Shown piece by piece: positions 1 to 11,464 of a stretch of 64,000 bases of DNA. Location: the NCBI GenBank assembly GCA_011800155.1, contig CM022372.1, positions 2,852,001 to 2,916,000 on the forward strand. Direction: 5' to 3'. The stretch's first letter is position 1; every line of letters starts with the position of its first letter. The notes under the pieces are model-generated. The model did not search any database, was not told the origin of the DNA, and worked only from the letters and a program-made list of their open reading frames with translations. Source of the stretch: Flammulina velutipes (Eukaryota > Basidiomycota > Agaricomycetes > Agaricales > Physalacriaceae). A program made the translations under genes and the position numbers.

Positions 1-1
1 G

Positions 2-130
2 CCCGAAGCGACTGGCGTGGAACCTGCTACGGCTGTCGAGCCTGAAGCTACAGATGTCGCGCCAGCGACGGATGCTGCAGATCCTACTACGACTGCCAAG
101 GAGACCAAAGCTACTGATGCAGTTGAATAA
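2..130 (+). CDS. 3' end of an uncharacterised Ala/Thr/Glu-rich protein (partial)
   Basis: An open frame runs in from the left edge and ends at TAA 128-130. The visible 42 residues are low-complexity and rich in Pro, Ala, Thr, Glu and Asp (PEAT, EPATAVEPEATDVAPATDAA and similar), which looks like a disordered acidic tail. The rest of the gene lies outside the window, so no function can be given. It is convergent with the MYND gene downstream, with about 295 bp between the two stops and nothing recognisable in that gap. Confidence 0.5.
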   Translation, partial: PEATGVEPATAVEPEATDVAPATDAADPTTTAKETKATDAVE

Positions 131-424
131 ATGACGATACCAGTAGAATTTTGGCATACCTATTAGTTTGAAGATCTGCAGGATGAAAATTGCGGTTAGG
201 ACTTATAAACCCTTGAAATGGCGCAAGCCTTCGCCCTGAACTCCCTAAGCTTAGCGAACCGAAACTATTGCGATGATCAATCTGTTATGTCGGGTTCAGC
301 AACATAGCAAAACGATAGCGTGATACTCACCTGACCGATTGCGTTCGAAGCAGGGAAGATAAGCATGTCAATACATTGATAAAACACAAACAAGTCCCAA
401 AAGTACAACATACGAAGCGAAAAA

Positions 425-1624
425 TCAAGTGGGCCGAGTACATACCCGTCGATGCTCCTTCCAGTCTTTCTTCTGATGGTCAAGCGAGCAGTACTGAACG
501 AGCTTGCACTTGCTGCAGACCTGTGGGATGACCTTTGGAGGCTCGACGAGACTGCTTTCCGAGCCTTCTGAGCTGCCACTGCTGGTGTTCGCGTAGGTCT
601 CCTCGTCAAAGCAGACCTGACACTCTATCCAATTGCACATCTGTTTAGGGCGTACGCGTTTGCCAAACTTTCCGCCGCGCTTTATGTTGAGGACGGATGC
701 TGTATCGAGGCCGCGTCGTGGAAAACGAATCATCTCGCAGTCTTCTGTGCAGCAGGGATTGGGGCAGCCGGTGGGATAGTCAAAGTATATGTCTTCGTCG
801 GGGACAAAGGAGGAGTGAGTGAAGAGGATTTGTGAATAAGAGGTGGTTTGGTGGGAGAAGAGGACGACGAAGCGCGGTTTCTTCTCGTAGAGAATGGCAC
901 GGAGGGTGAGGTCGATTTGGGGAAAGCACGGGGTCCGCCGGTGGTGCACGAGCATGTGGGATATTCGCATATCTGGACCAGGGCCCGTCAGGAAAAGACA
1001 AGGCAAAGATGGCTGGAACATACGTTCGTGCTGTATCTGGCGCTGGATACTCTGCTTGCACGTCCGGCCAAAGGTATTCTGGCAGACCAACTTGAAGTAA
1101 TTTGTCACGTCGTCCATCTCCTGGCGCTTCAGATCCGTTACGATGATGAAGATCTCGTCGCAGCCCAGATCATGCATGCCGCGCAGGAGCATCAGTTCTG
1201 GCAGCTGCGTCGTCGCGTTAGATGCAAAGTACGCGTACGATGAGCAGTAACCACGCACCATCGTAAATACTACGTGCATCATGCTCAGATTTCGTTCCTG
1301 CAACGATCTGTGGTGGTACACATGTGTCGTCCATGTCCGGTCGAGAGGGATGAGGCGACCAGTGTCGACGGTGCGACAGAATATGTTTTCTGGCACGAAT
1401 TCGCCTTTCGTCCAGAGCAGCGCCTGTCTTGTCCGCGACTGAGCGTGTTTTCGCTCGCGCACGTCGCGAAACCATTCGTGGTAGGCATCGTGAGGCAGCC
1501 CGCGGTGCTCCAGCCATTTGTCGATGAGCTTGTCCGTCGCGTCGTGGTCCAGCGTCGTCTTGACGAGCTCAGTCATCGACAGACACGGTGGTGAGAACAG
1601 AGAGTAGTATTCCTTGCGCGACAT
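425..1624 (-). CDS. MYND-type zinc finger protein
   Basis: A single uninterrupted frame of 399 codons starts at ATG 1624; the frame is open a little further upstream but has no earlier ATG. The last 70 residues form a MYND zinc finger: the pairs ECQVC and QVCSKC, then YCSLDHQKKDWKEHRRVC, giving the expected Cys/His spacing except for a long Ser/Glu-rich insert between the first two Cys pairs. MYND fingers normally bind proline-rich protein partners. The rest has no recognised domain and looks globular and cytosolic. Basidiomycete genomes hold many MYND proteins of this build and most have no assigned role. A GTATGT overlaps the last finger codons, but the finger is only complete if it is not used as a splice donor. 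Confidence 0.85.
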   Translation of the reverse strand: MSRKEYYSLFSPPCLSMTELVKTTLDHDATDKLIDKWLEHRGLPHDAYHEWFRDVRERKHAQSRTRQALLWTKGEFVPENIFCRTVDTGRLIPLDRTWTTHVYHHRSLQERNLSMMHVVFTMVRGYCSSYAYFASNATTQLPELMLLRGMHDLGCDEIFIIVTDLKRQEMDDVTNYFKLVCQNTFGRTCKQSIQRQIQHERMFQPSLPCLFLTGPGPDMRISHMLVHHRRTPCFPQIDLTLRAILYEKKPRFVVLFSHQTTSYSQILFTHSSFVPDEDIYFDYPTGCPNPCCTEDCEMIRFPRRGLDTASVLNIKRGGKFGKRVRPKQMCNWIECQVCFDEETYANTSSGSSEGSESSLVEPPKVIPQVCSKCKLVQYCSLDHQKKDWKEHRRVCTRPT

Positions 1625-1805
1625 GCTGGTGGTCGCAGATGAAAGAGTATTAAAGACAATCAATGCCAAACATACCGCGGTTCCGGATCTTATCTTATCT
1701 CACCATTGAATTCCATCCGTCAAAGTAGCACATGGATTTGGATGCCCGTGGCGCAATGCGTCGCTGTTCTAAAAGTACATCTTGTTCCCTATCTTTATTT
1801 TAAAA

Positions 1806-3565
1806 CTAATTGGACGTATCATTGGTATGTTCGGTGTGAGCGAACCCGACGCGACAGTTGGTCGTATCGTATTCAGTATAGAACCTCTGGAGGAACGTGA
1901 ATCCATCTGCGATACATTAGTTCGGCTGCGAGGCAGGGAAAGTCAGACGAACCGATGAAATCGAGGCCCTGCCCTCCAATCTCCCCGATGCTAGCAGATA
2001 CAAGATAGATCTTCTTCGGCTCGCCACCCAGCATCGCGTTCATACTTCTCGGCCATATTTGAGCGTTCTTGGTCATCTCCAGCGTAGTCTGTATCGGAAA
2101 ATCAGTAAACGTCGATGCTATGAGCCGCGGAACATACATTTCCAACTTTGAAGTTGAGGCTCTCCATCTTTTCGTACTGCTCATCAGTTACAGAAAGCAG
2201 TCCTGTCTGTCTGATATTCATGTTAGAGTGCACGAGTTGACATAGTGGTATACACACTCGTCCATGGTTGCGCCCGTTGCTTTCTTGTATGCCTCGAACG
2301 CACCGGATGGGAGGAGAACGAGAGTAGTTCCCGTATCGACGATCCCTGCCGTTTTTTCCATGATAGTTTCCGAACCGTAAGTCAGTTCTTGGTCAACACC
2401 CCAGTAACGCGAAGCAGGAGTTGTCTTGGTGATGGGAACATATACTATTTCACCGGTATATCTGTGTATCTAATTAGAGGAACATTGGCGTGATGGCGAC
2501 GACTCACTTCGTTTTGTCAGGTCCGCCAAAAGAAAGTTCTCCTTTTCCAAGAGTATCGTCAGTCGTTGGTGCGTAGTAGCAGCCAATGGATTCAACGCCG
2601 ATGGTCTTCTGTTTGAAGAGGTTGTCGGTGATCGTTGGAACCGATGGTGTGCTTCCAACAGTACCTGCGACACTTAGAACAACGAATCGAAGATGGCCGG
2701 ACGAGCGTACCGGTGGTGAGATCCACGGGTCCAATGCTAACAGAAATGAGGGATCTGCCAGGAGCTGTTCGGATGGCACATACCCAAGAATACCGTCCAC
2801 ATCGTGAAAGCCTGTAGCGGATGACGCGACACCAATGGACTGCTTTTCGATGACGAGGCCTTCACCGAGTTTGCAGCGATCGATATCTGTATATGTCATG
2901 ATAAACCGTCACGATACAGCGTAGAGAGAGAGCATACATTCGGAACCAGAGAACCTGCCGGATCCATAGCTAACGTTCTATAAACAACATGAGGGACGGG
3001 GATATCCAATTGGAAGTAGACGTACCACCGGATGCCGAGTGCTAAAGAAAGACATTGTCAGACTATATACTAGATAACGTACGGCATACGCACTTTTGCG
3101 CAGTGCTGGATGGGCGATAATGCTTGTCAGCTCCGACCCACGTGTTTGAACTGCCTATAGCAAGGGTTAGATATGCATATGCGTCGTTGAAGCAACGTAC
3201 CAGTATCAATGAGGAGCGTGAAGGATTCAGGTGGCGTACCGACTTCGACTGGCATCGTGTACGTGACGGCTAGGAGTGAGATTAGATGGTGAATATATGC
3301 GCGCATACTATATGAACGTACTGGCGTCAGTGACATCGATGGAATGGAGACCAGAGGACGGCTCTGACGGAGGCGTCTCGCCGTGGTGAGGGTGGTGCCT
3401 CTGCAGAAGCGCCTCTTGGACGACCAGAGGGCCGTGGGCATGCATGCCGGCGATGACCTTCTTGGCGCGCGCAATATCTCGTGATAGGATGTCTTTGGCG
3501 TGCGTAACCTTGGGGTGAAGGCGAGCGTTGACGGGGAACGAGTTGAGTACGACGTGGGACGACAT
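1806..3565 (-). CDS. Aspartic protease, pepsin family A1 (polyporopepsin-like)
   Basis: This is a multi-exon gene for an A1 aspartic endopeptidase. The start is ATG 3565 and the first exon encodes a propeptide-like region. Both catalytic motifs are visible: LLIDTGS-SNTWVGA, with an intron falling inside the DTG/S motif near 3200, and GIVDTGTTLVLLPSGAFEAY near 2260-2340. Between them are the family landmarks VTYTMPVEVGTPPESF and DGILGYVP. The last intron is 1907-1952; removing it restores DGFTFLQRFYTEYDTTN, the usual C-terminal part of the family, and puts the stop at 1806-1808. No clear hydrophobic signal peptide precedes the propeptide, which is odd for a normally secreted enzyme, though some polypore homologues start the same way. 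Confidence 0.88.
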
Positions 3566-4197
3566 GGTGGGGGAATGAGAGAGAGAGGTGGGGTGGGGAG
3601 CGCGTCCTCTTTATAGCCTGGAGCTGTTTGGCTTTGTCTGTCAGCGCCAGTAACCGTGGCGCACTACTTTAGGAAATATTCTAGTTTGGGTGGTTTGGTT
3701 AAAAATAGATCACAAAGCGACAGAATTCCGCGCGTCCTAGCTAAGTGACTGGCGTATTACGGTGCGTTTGAGTACTACGAACCTGATCCTGAAGGATGGA
3801 CATGCTTCAGAGGGAACGACCGGAATGACCCTCCATCACCGCAGAGGGGCAAGTAAGTACACAGTGTGGTATGTGGCGCAAAGCACGATTTGAAGACATT
3901 GGCCCAGATTTCGGTACCCTGTCCAGAAATTCAGAAGACTGGCAGCTTAAATAGCACGACTAGGAATCCTGTACTAAGGCAAGGTTATTGAAGGTGAAAG
4001 TTGAAAGAAGAATTCAATGTCGATCAACTTTGTGATCCGGTACTCGGTCCGTAAATTAAATCCCGGGTCCCCCGGTTACTACCTACGCGTCGTGATAATG
4101 GTATGAATGCACAGCGGGGGTTGTTCAAGCCAGATATAATATCATTGCATATCACACAGAGACATCCGAATCCTGTTCCCACCGGACAGTATGATAT
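3566..4197. other. Intergenic, no gene seen
   Basis: This stretch separates the protease promoter from the end of the small secreted-protein gene. I see only short frames without coding character, and no repeat or RNA gene. Confidence 0.4.
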
Positions 4198-4462
4198 TTA
4201 ATTTTTCCAAGATTGGCCTCCCGAGGGTACGCCACGACCCTAGGCATTTGGTCAGTACGCGAGACGATGACGCAGAGATAAATGGTCGCTTAACATACCT
4301 CGACATCTCGCTCGCTAACATCAGCGTGGGGCAATGCCTCAGGCGCGCGGGGGATGGTCTGCGTCATATCATCAGCCTCATCCTATAAGCAGTTAAACGA
4401 TCACTCACAGTAGCAGTCGCCAGAGCACACAGGCAGGTCAAAGCGAAGAGGGTGAATCGCAT
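4198..4462 (-). CDS. Small secreted protein, about 51 residues
   Basis: ATG 4462 opens a typical signal peptide (MRFTLFALTCLCALATAT). A GTGAGT donor follows directly; the acceptor GACGCAG gives a 50 bp intron and keeps the frame. A second intron (GTATGT...CCTAG, about 59 bp) follows VSERDVE, and the last exon encodes GRGVPSGGQSWKN then TAA at 4198-4200. The mature product would be about 33 residues with no cysteine. There is no C-terminal CaaX box, so it is not a lipidated mating pheromone precursor. The two in-frame introns and the clean signal sequence argue for a real gene. Function unknown. Confidence 0.5.
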
Positions 4463-5008
4463 GGTGGTAGGAAGGTAAATTCTTGGGAAAGCAATTCCCA
4501 GGCCGCGACTTTATATCATCCTGCTTCCTGGCCTGGTTATCGGACGCAAGGAACCAAGCCATGCGGCCCTGAAGCATATGCGACTTCGATGAGAGCAGAG
4601 TGGACCATATGACATAGCTTCAATCTGAATGTTGGGAACAAGATTGATTGCACACATTTACAACGTTCCGAGAGTCCTCCTAACAGGCTCCGCGACAGGA
4701 AGAACATAGCGAGAGTAAGATCGGTAGTCTCGCCATGTCCGACCCATCCAATGCCGTGGACTCACATTCAGACTTGACCGGTCATCGGAAGCTTAAAAGG
4801 CGTCACAAATTTTCTATCAGATCCGTAAGGCCAATGGAACGTCAAAAAATCATAAACGTTCAGAGGGTACACCTTGTAACTCCGATGGGATGCTCAACGC
4901 CTTCAACGAGACCATGGATTCTATTAGTATTACCCTCTCTACGAGCATGCAAGACGAAGTACATGTAATCGTGGAAGCGAGAACCCTCACAATCTTTACT
5001 GTTATCCG
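4463..5008. other. Intergenic, no gene seen
   Basis: This holds the promoter of the small secreted-protein gene and the 3' flank of the aldo-keto reductase. Short frames on both strands have no family resemblance. Confidence 0.4.
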
Positions 5009-6366
5009 CTATATGCCCCGGACCAGGTAGACTACAGATCCGCGTATCCACATGATGAGGAGTATCGATAGCAAGAGCGTCGCCAAAAGCACCGGGCGCC
5101 ACTTCCTTTGGGCTAGTTTCGCTAGATACACAGTACCTTTCACTGTGGGCGCACCCTTGGCGCCGGCAGCTTCGATGGATTGGATATCTTCTTTCGATAG
5201 AGGAGCTACGGATCCGACGAATGAGCGACGGTCGGAATTGAAACACACTGGCTTACACAAATCCAACACCGACAGATACTCCTTGAGGCGTTCCCTTCTC
5301 GAGCTCGTTCTAGATGAAGCATCATCAGAGGAAGACACAGAGAACGGATCTCGAAGGCCTACGTGACAATGACAATATCTTTGCTCAGAACCCATTGCTG
5401 AAGGACCTGGGCAGGCGTACTCTTGTTCTTCTTGGAGATAGATTCAATAACAGCATCAACGGGACCACCAGGCAGCTTGGTTATCGGGCTAACAAAGGAT
5501 CAGCCGTGTCCACTCAGAAGTCAATAGAGCGGAAAAACTGACGCTAAACTGCTGTAAGCCTCTATTACGATACCGTGCTTCTTGCTAAACTCGATTGTTG
5601 GTTTCATCTCTTCATAGTTGTATGGATGGAGTTGGATCTATGTTGCCGACTATAAAGAGAACCTCAAGCCGAAAAGGACTGACTCACTTGATTGACAGCT
5701 GGCGGGATTCTGGCAGTCTTGAGTATGGCCTCTAGCGTGTCCACTTTAAAGTTACTGACGCCGATACTCCTACAAATCTGTTAATTCGGTGCATGTGACG
5801 GAAGCGTCGATTTCTCGTACTTGGCATAACCGTCCTTCTTCACCTGCTCCATCTTGGTCCATGCACCTTCAACGTCACTCGCAATGGCAGTAGGAGAATG
5901 AATGAGATAAAGGTCCACGTTCTTAACGCCGAGCTATGTCAAAAGTTTGAGAAGTTCTCATTCCTAGTCAGAAAGACTTACATTCTCTAAGCTGACATGG
6001 ATCTCTTTCGCAATGTCCTTCCCACGTCCACCAAATTTGGTGGTAATATAAAGCTCATTGCGGTCTAGTCCACTTTCCTTCACACCTTTCCCGACGCCCT
6101 GTTCCGTTTGATAGACTATCGAATCCTCGTTAGACAACTGAGGCCGGGTGGTGAAAGAGAACTTACAGGCAGCAGTGTCAAGATGGTTGAAACCAGCCTC
6201 GAGGGCTTGCTCAACGTATGGAACTACATCTGTGAATTTCCAGACCGAACCGGTCCCATACGCGAGAACAGGAATCTATACAACATTTACTTGTCAGTAA
6301 ACACCAGAAATCCTATAGACCACCCGCCTTGTTTCCATCATTCAGTGTAAATGTTGGTACAGACAT
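5009..6366 (-). CDS. Aldo-keto reductase with a C-terminal membrane segment
   Basis: A spliced gene for an NAD(P)H-dependent aldo-keto reductase. ATG 6366 gives [13 protein letters not shown], then [13 protein letters not shown]. The catalytic tetrad is present: Asp in FNHLDTA, Tyr in [10 protein letters not shown], Lys in LYITTKFGG and His in LYLIHSPTA. Further landmarks are [26 protein letters not shown] and [12 protein letters not shown]. The enzyme should reduce carbonyl substrates; the natural substrate cannot be told. After the usual C-terminal motif ([14 protein letters not shown]) the protein continues for about 50 residues through a hydrophobic stretch, [17 protein letters not shown], which looks like a tail anchor. 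Soluble family members end near AAGAKG. The first intron seems to use a GC donor. Confidence 0.88.
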
Positions 6367-6679
6367 CCTTCCCCTACAACGTCGCGCGAGGAAGAGATAA
6401 GTAGTGGTTGTAACATTGCGACATGCATGCGTCGAATGATGTTTGCCGTTTTGCCGCCCCGCTTATCAAGAGGCGGCAGTTTGCACCTGCCGTCGTTTTC
6501 CTAACACTGTAGTGTCTTTCCAACACAACAGGGATCTGGACAAGTTCGATACAAGGAAAAGTCATGCTCATAATGATATAGAAGGGTAAAGGGTCATTAG
6601 GAGACACGAACTACCGTCGTCTCAAACATAGAATATGCAACCCAAGCCCCAATAAGCAAGAAAGACGGTACAACTGTAC

Positions 6680-9573
6680 TCATAGAGCCATACCAGGTGA
6701 TTCCTGCTCGCGAACGGTCGTTGGTTGTGGAGCGGGAGTAGGACTAGGGCCTGGACTAGGAGCCGTAGAAGTAGCTATGGTTGCGGGTTGCACGTCCCCT
6801 TTGGCACCCGAGAACTTCGGTGCACGCGAGGACACGAACGCTCCAAGCCCCGCTCCCCAAGACGCAAACGTCTGGCGTGGAGACGCCGTCTGCGTCTGCG
6901 ACCCCACAGAGTCCCGCGTAGTCTGCCTCGTTAAGAGGAAAGGTTTTGCAGTCGGAGGAGGCGCTGGTTCCAGATCAGCTTTGGTGACTTCCACGGGTGG
7001 GCTATCGGGCGTTGACGAATTTGAAGGAGAGCGCTGCATCCATCTTCCCTTCACACCTTCCACCGCTTTGAAGAAATTGGCCGACCCAGCTGCGACAGTT
7101 CGTGCTACCGCTTCCCGCGCAGGCGCTAGTTGCTGTTCCAGCTTCAGTTCCTGGATCCCTTCATGCAAACGAAGGCCGATATCAGCGACAACGGACACTT
7201 TTTCATTGCAGGGATGCCTGAGAATGAATTGATGAGAAAATCTCATTGTTCCAAACAAGGATACTTACCGTGGCTCGACGATATCAAATAGCATTGGGTC
7301 TGTCGTTCGCTCCCATACTTCGTAAGCGTTTGTATGCTTGAACTCTGAGATCCAGAGAGGATTAAAATCTTCCGTAGAGGTCGCGTCACCGCCTATTTAG
7401 CATATAAGCAATGTGCATTACCTTCCCAAGGAGATGACGAACCGGTCCCACCGGTAATGATCACCCCGCTACCTTCTCCCTTGGCCATGAAATCTCGATA
7501 TCGTACTGTTGCGAGCGCTGCTGTTATGTACTCCTCGAACTGAAGTAACGGGTGTAAGTCCAGGCCGTAATAATGCCAGGAACGTACCTTCTCCCGTAGA
7601 TAGTCGTCGCTTCCCTTGAATCTAGAGAACAGTTAGCTTGTCTCTCTTCGAAGACTAGGCCCGAAGGAAGAGCGTACTGAATGGACGCAGGTTGTGTAGG
7701 ATCCTCCTCGTTCCAGCCCTCATTCACGTCAGTCACAATATCATCCATCCATTTCCTATCTGCCGCAGTCAGACCCGCCGAACGCTCCAACGTAGGATCA
7801 CGGAATTCAAACACCCCAGTTTCGGTCTGGACAGACAGGTAAACAAACCGTGCAAGAAAAGAGCCTAGATACGCACGTTGACAAGTAAGTCGATGCCGGA
7901 ATGTTGCGTCACGATGGTGTTTGTGCTGCCACAAAGCCAGCTCTTAGTTTCCTTTAACATATCCATTTGTTGCAATGGCAAGTACGGTTGGAAAAAGGCG
8001 TCTTTTCCGAAGATATCTAGCGGTAATCCGGTATAAGCCATCATACTCTTGCGATCTGACGTGCGTAGTTCAGTCGGTCGGCTGAGAGTAAGTGCGCGCG
8101 AAGCCAAAGGAGGGGAACCAGAGTCATCGAGTGCTTGTAGTAAGCCTAAGGTATGGTCAGCAGAGGAGGAAGCAAAATGTGAGTATCACCAACCAGGTAA
8201 AAGGGACACTAATGAATACTGGTATGTGCATAAACGCTCGACGGGATGTCCGTAGAACATAATCTTAAGTAGAATGAGCTAACTTCCAGTTTGAAGGACA
8301 CTAAACCAACCCGCTTCTGGAGTATTAGAGCTTTGACCAATATGAGGGTCCGTTGCCGGAAGGCGTGTACTAACTCTCGCCTATACTTTTATGAGATAGG
8401 TCTATGAGAAGTCGCGTTTACTCACAAACTAGTTCCTGTAACCATATGAGTAGGTAAAACTTTGGAAAATAAACGAAACGAACCCATGTATAATCCGCTC
8501 TCGGTGAGCTGTCCGCGTAGCGACGGCTCCAATGCTGCTTCGAAGTCATCCAGTATCTGCGTTTGGGTGAAATCTCTGCGGAGGTATTAGCGAGTCAAAT
8601 TGTACCGTTGAAGCTGATAGACGCGCCTTTGCTGAAACAACGCGGTGGTTACCACGCCAAGCTTGTCGCGTATGGGCCCAAAGACCGGCTTTGAGGCGAG
8701 AACAACGACAGCTTTCTGTACCGTAGATCGAGTAACATCGGGCATCTTGACTAGGAGCAGCGAGGCAGCTAATTGCTGATTACATCTAGATTCGAATTGG
8801 TACACTTTCAGAGATAGACTGCTGTAAACTGCTCACGATATGCCGAAAACGGTGGTGGGATTGGGGCCGGATGGAACAAGATGGAAGTATGAGTAGTCTT
8901 CAGAGCTCTGTAAAGAATGAGAAGAGGCGCGTAGAGGGAGAGAAGGCGGCGGACAAGATGAGCTCCGTCAGGCAGTGCAAGAAACGGGATAATTTTGGCA
9001 ACCTCCTCGTCGTCAAATATATCGCCTTTCGACCATTCGATCCGTGGGCCAACCTGACCATGAATCAGAAAAGAAACAAAGACACCAACACAGACGCACT
9101 AAATGGTTGAAGTCTATCAGAGCAACGCCCAGGATGAGGCGCCCTACGGGTGGAAGCACCAGCATTGATTCCGGCCGTGCTTTTCTTGAAGACACAGACG
9201 TGAAGGACTCTGCCAGAGATTCGGTATCGTGTGCCGGTGGAGGGTAGCTCATTGTCTTTGGCTCCTCAAAGACAGACGGCGGAGCAGAGGTATTGGGACT
9301 TTCATGGTTGTCGCGGTTGTACAGGCTCATATCGTCCGTTTCTGAGCTCAAATCAGTGTCCAGTGTGTACGGCTTGGATACTCGTTTCGAATGGGGGTCG
9401 TCGGGGAGAATAACGTCCTGGGCGTATGCGTTGTCGAGGTCGACGCTGTGCGTGGATGCTCTTGGCGAAGTCATTGGCGACGACAAGGAGATGGAGCGCT
9501 GGGAAGCAGTGTCGCCGTCGTCGTCGTCGACGTGCAGCAAGCTGCGAAAGTTTTGTGGTTGCGGGCCATCCAT
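6680..9573 (-). CDS. AVL9: AVL9-family trafficking protein
   Basis: A multi-exon gene matching AVL9, a DENN-related protein for late secretory transport. The start is ATG 9573 (MDGPQPQNFRSLLHVDDDD) with a disordered Ser-rich leader. Conserved blocks follow in order: LILGVALIDFNHL, then VGPRIEW, IPFLALPDGAHL, EDYSYFHLVPSG, DVTRSTVQKAVVVLASKPVF, SMMAYTGLPLDIFG, FQPYLPLQQMDML, WLCGSTNTIVTQ, FEFRDPTLERSAGLTAADRK, and GSDDYLREKFEEYI. The C-terminal third is a Pro/Ser/Thr-rich tail ending at 6680. In yeast, AVL9 becomes essential when parallel exocytic routes are lost. The gene shares a 122 bp upstream region with a divergent secreted-protein gene, so the two may use one bidirectional promoter. Confidence 0.88.
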
Positions 9574-9695
9574 AGTGGTGATGGTGGTGGTAGGTAAGTA
9601 AGTAACGTAAAGAGGAAGGATGATCGCGACGCTGCACGTGGTAAGCACCTACCTTTCCCTTCTACCACCACCACCTCGGTCGGGTGTCTGCAGCG
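9574..9695. promoter_or_regulatory. Probable bidirectional promoter between AVL9 and a secreted-protein gene
   Basis: Only 122 bp separate the ATG at 9573 (minus strand) and the ATG at 9696 (plus strand). The stretch contains pyrimidine-rich and CCACCACCACC-like tracts but no TATA box that I can see. Shared use is inferred from the geometry alone. Confidence 0.35.
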
Positions 9696-10582
9696 ATGCT
9701 CGACCATTTCTCCGTTTTCTTCGTTGCTATCGCTGCGCTGCTCGTCGCTGCGTCGCCCGTTCAGCAGCAGCCATTTTTGGCGTCCATCGATGATAGCAGG
9801 GTGGACTTTGTAGATCCACGCATCAACGGCGGTCGTCTACTTGATGTGAGGCTGCAGATAATTTCCATCCCAATGCCTGCTAACGAGCATCAGTTTACAA
9901 CTCCAGACCTCGGCGAGCCTTTGAATGTCATTATCTCAGCGCGGTCAGACCCATTCATCCTCACAGAAACTGGATTCCACTACTACGCAAAGTAAGTACC
10001 GCCTTCACGCTTCTCTGCTGGCGCTGACCTACCTTAGGTCCATTGGATTCTCTGAGGAATGCTTAGGTCTCCACTACGGAGACATACATCAAGCCCATCT
10101 TGGAGACGGCGACGGTCGCAAGGACGAAGAATTCCTTGCTCGCCAGTACTACTTTCCCGTCTGGGGGACGTGCTGGGAGAGCCTAGCTGGCGGAAATCAT
10201 TTCAGAGCCTGGCACCAGAACGGCTCAGACGCCAACACGGGTGCATGGTTCATAGGGTATGTCCTACCTTCCGTTATGATACATAGCTAAGCGATACACA
10301 GTGCCTCTCGGGAGAAAGACTCAAGGCGGAACCACAAGATTGTTCCCAATGGATACAATCTCGGACGCGACTGGCTTGTTGAACGAGCTACGTCCGGCAC
10401 CAGGTGGAAAGGCATGTGGTGGGCCGCCGACCTTGAGTGGAGAGAAGATCTTCTCCAAGCTGGGAGCGATGGTGCGAACGAATGCCAACATTACATCTTC
10501 TCATCTCACCATTCTTCCAGGCGTCAACCACGGCATCGAACAAGACGGGCGTGTGGCGGTCTTGACTGTCAAGCGATTGTAA
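9696..10582 (+). CDS. Secreted protein of unknown function
   Basis: ATG 9696 opens a signal peptide (MLDHFSVFFVAIAALLVAAS). At least four exons follow. Exon 1 ends at TGFHYYAK before GTAAGT. Exon 2 encodes SIGFSEECLGLHYGDIHQAH up to NTGAWFIG. Exon 3 encodes HKIVPNGYNLGRDWLVE and MWWAADLEWREDLLQ. A last intron (GTGCGA...TTCCAG) joins the frame to GVNHGIEQDGRVAVLTVKRL and TAA at 10582. The mature protein is about 220 residues with few cysteines. Proteins of this appearance are common and unassigned in Agaricomycete secretomes. I recognise no enzyme motif. Confidence 0.7.
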
Positions 10583-10714
10583 ACCTGATTGCAACCAAAT
10601 ATGTATGTATTCTTATCTCACGACAACTGTAACGCATGCCCTAGATCTACTCCCTTTGTATTATTATGCTGTCACATAATCCTCAACGACAAAGGCTCAA
10701 TCAATGTCCTGATC

Positions 10715-11464
10715 ATGAACAATGGCTGCAGTGCGATAAAAGGCTCAAAATTGTCCTGGATCCCCACTTCCTCCCCGACGATGATTCAGAGACCTGTAGG
10801 TCACTCGCAAAGCATCAGCAACACCGTCATACCAGATCTTCCTCACGCTGGCCTTCCAGACGAGTTGTTCAACCCGCAGCCTCTAAAACCTGGCGCACGA
10901 ATGGACGTGACTTCCAAGGCCGAGTGGCGGATGAGCCCCGAAGATTATGAAAGATCTGTTAGCATCATGCATGGCTTTCATGCCACAAGCTCCGAGGAAG
11001 GTATTGCATATTTTCCGCCCCTGTTCGACGTCGGGCGCATGCGACTACGAGAGACGCAACGTAAATTCCAGTCATCTCTACCTCTTCATTGGGGCTGATC
11101 ATATGCATCAGGGACGTACATATCTATTGTGAACAATCTCCGCGCTGTTGTTGCACAATTACAGAAAGAACAGGCGTTCAATGAATACGTGAACTTGAAG
11201 TTGGCATCGGCGGTGCCGGTGGACTACGTGGCACTCACAGAAGTCATAGACGTTGATACAGTGTCCGCAGTCATGGAGAGCATGATGATCTCTCCGCCTC
11301 CCGCTGGTGTAGGCCCGCCAAGAAACATACCCGTACCTCCAATGGAACCGCGACCAATACTCCCGCCCTACACCCCAATCGAGATCGGGGGAAATTACGA
11401 GATGCTCAATACTCCTTCACCGTCTCCCAGGAAGCGGAAGCGGGAGGACACAAGCCTCTACTAA
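10715..11464 (+). CDS. Uncharacterised protein with coiled-coil segment and basic tail
   Basis: Two exons are supported. The first, from ATG 10715, includes the acidic and Pro-rich segment PDLPHAGLPDELFNPQPLKP and WRMSPEDYERSVSIMHGF. An intron (GTATTG...CATCAG, ending near 11112) restores the frame to TYISIVNNLRAVVAQLQKEQ, a probable coiled coil. A proline-rich segment and the basic cluster PRKRKRED close the protein; this cluster resembles a nuclear localisation signal. The start is uncertain because the frame is open upstream; another ATG lies 76 codons further in. A regulatory or scaffold role is possible, but no family is recognised. Confidence 0.5.
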
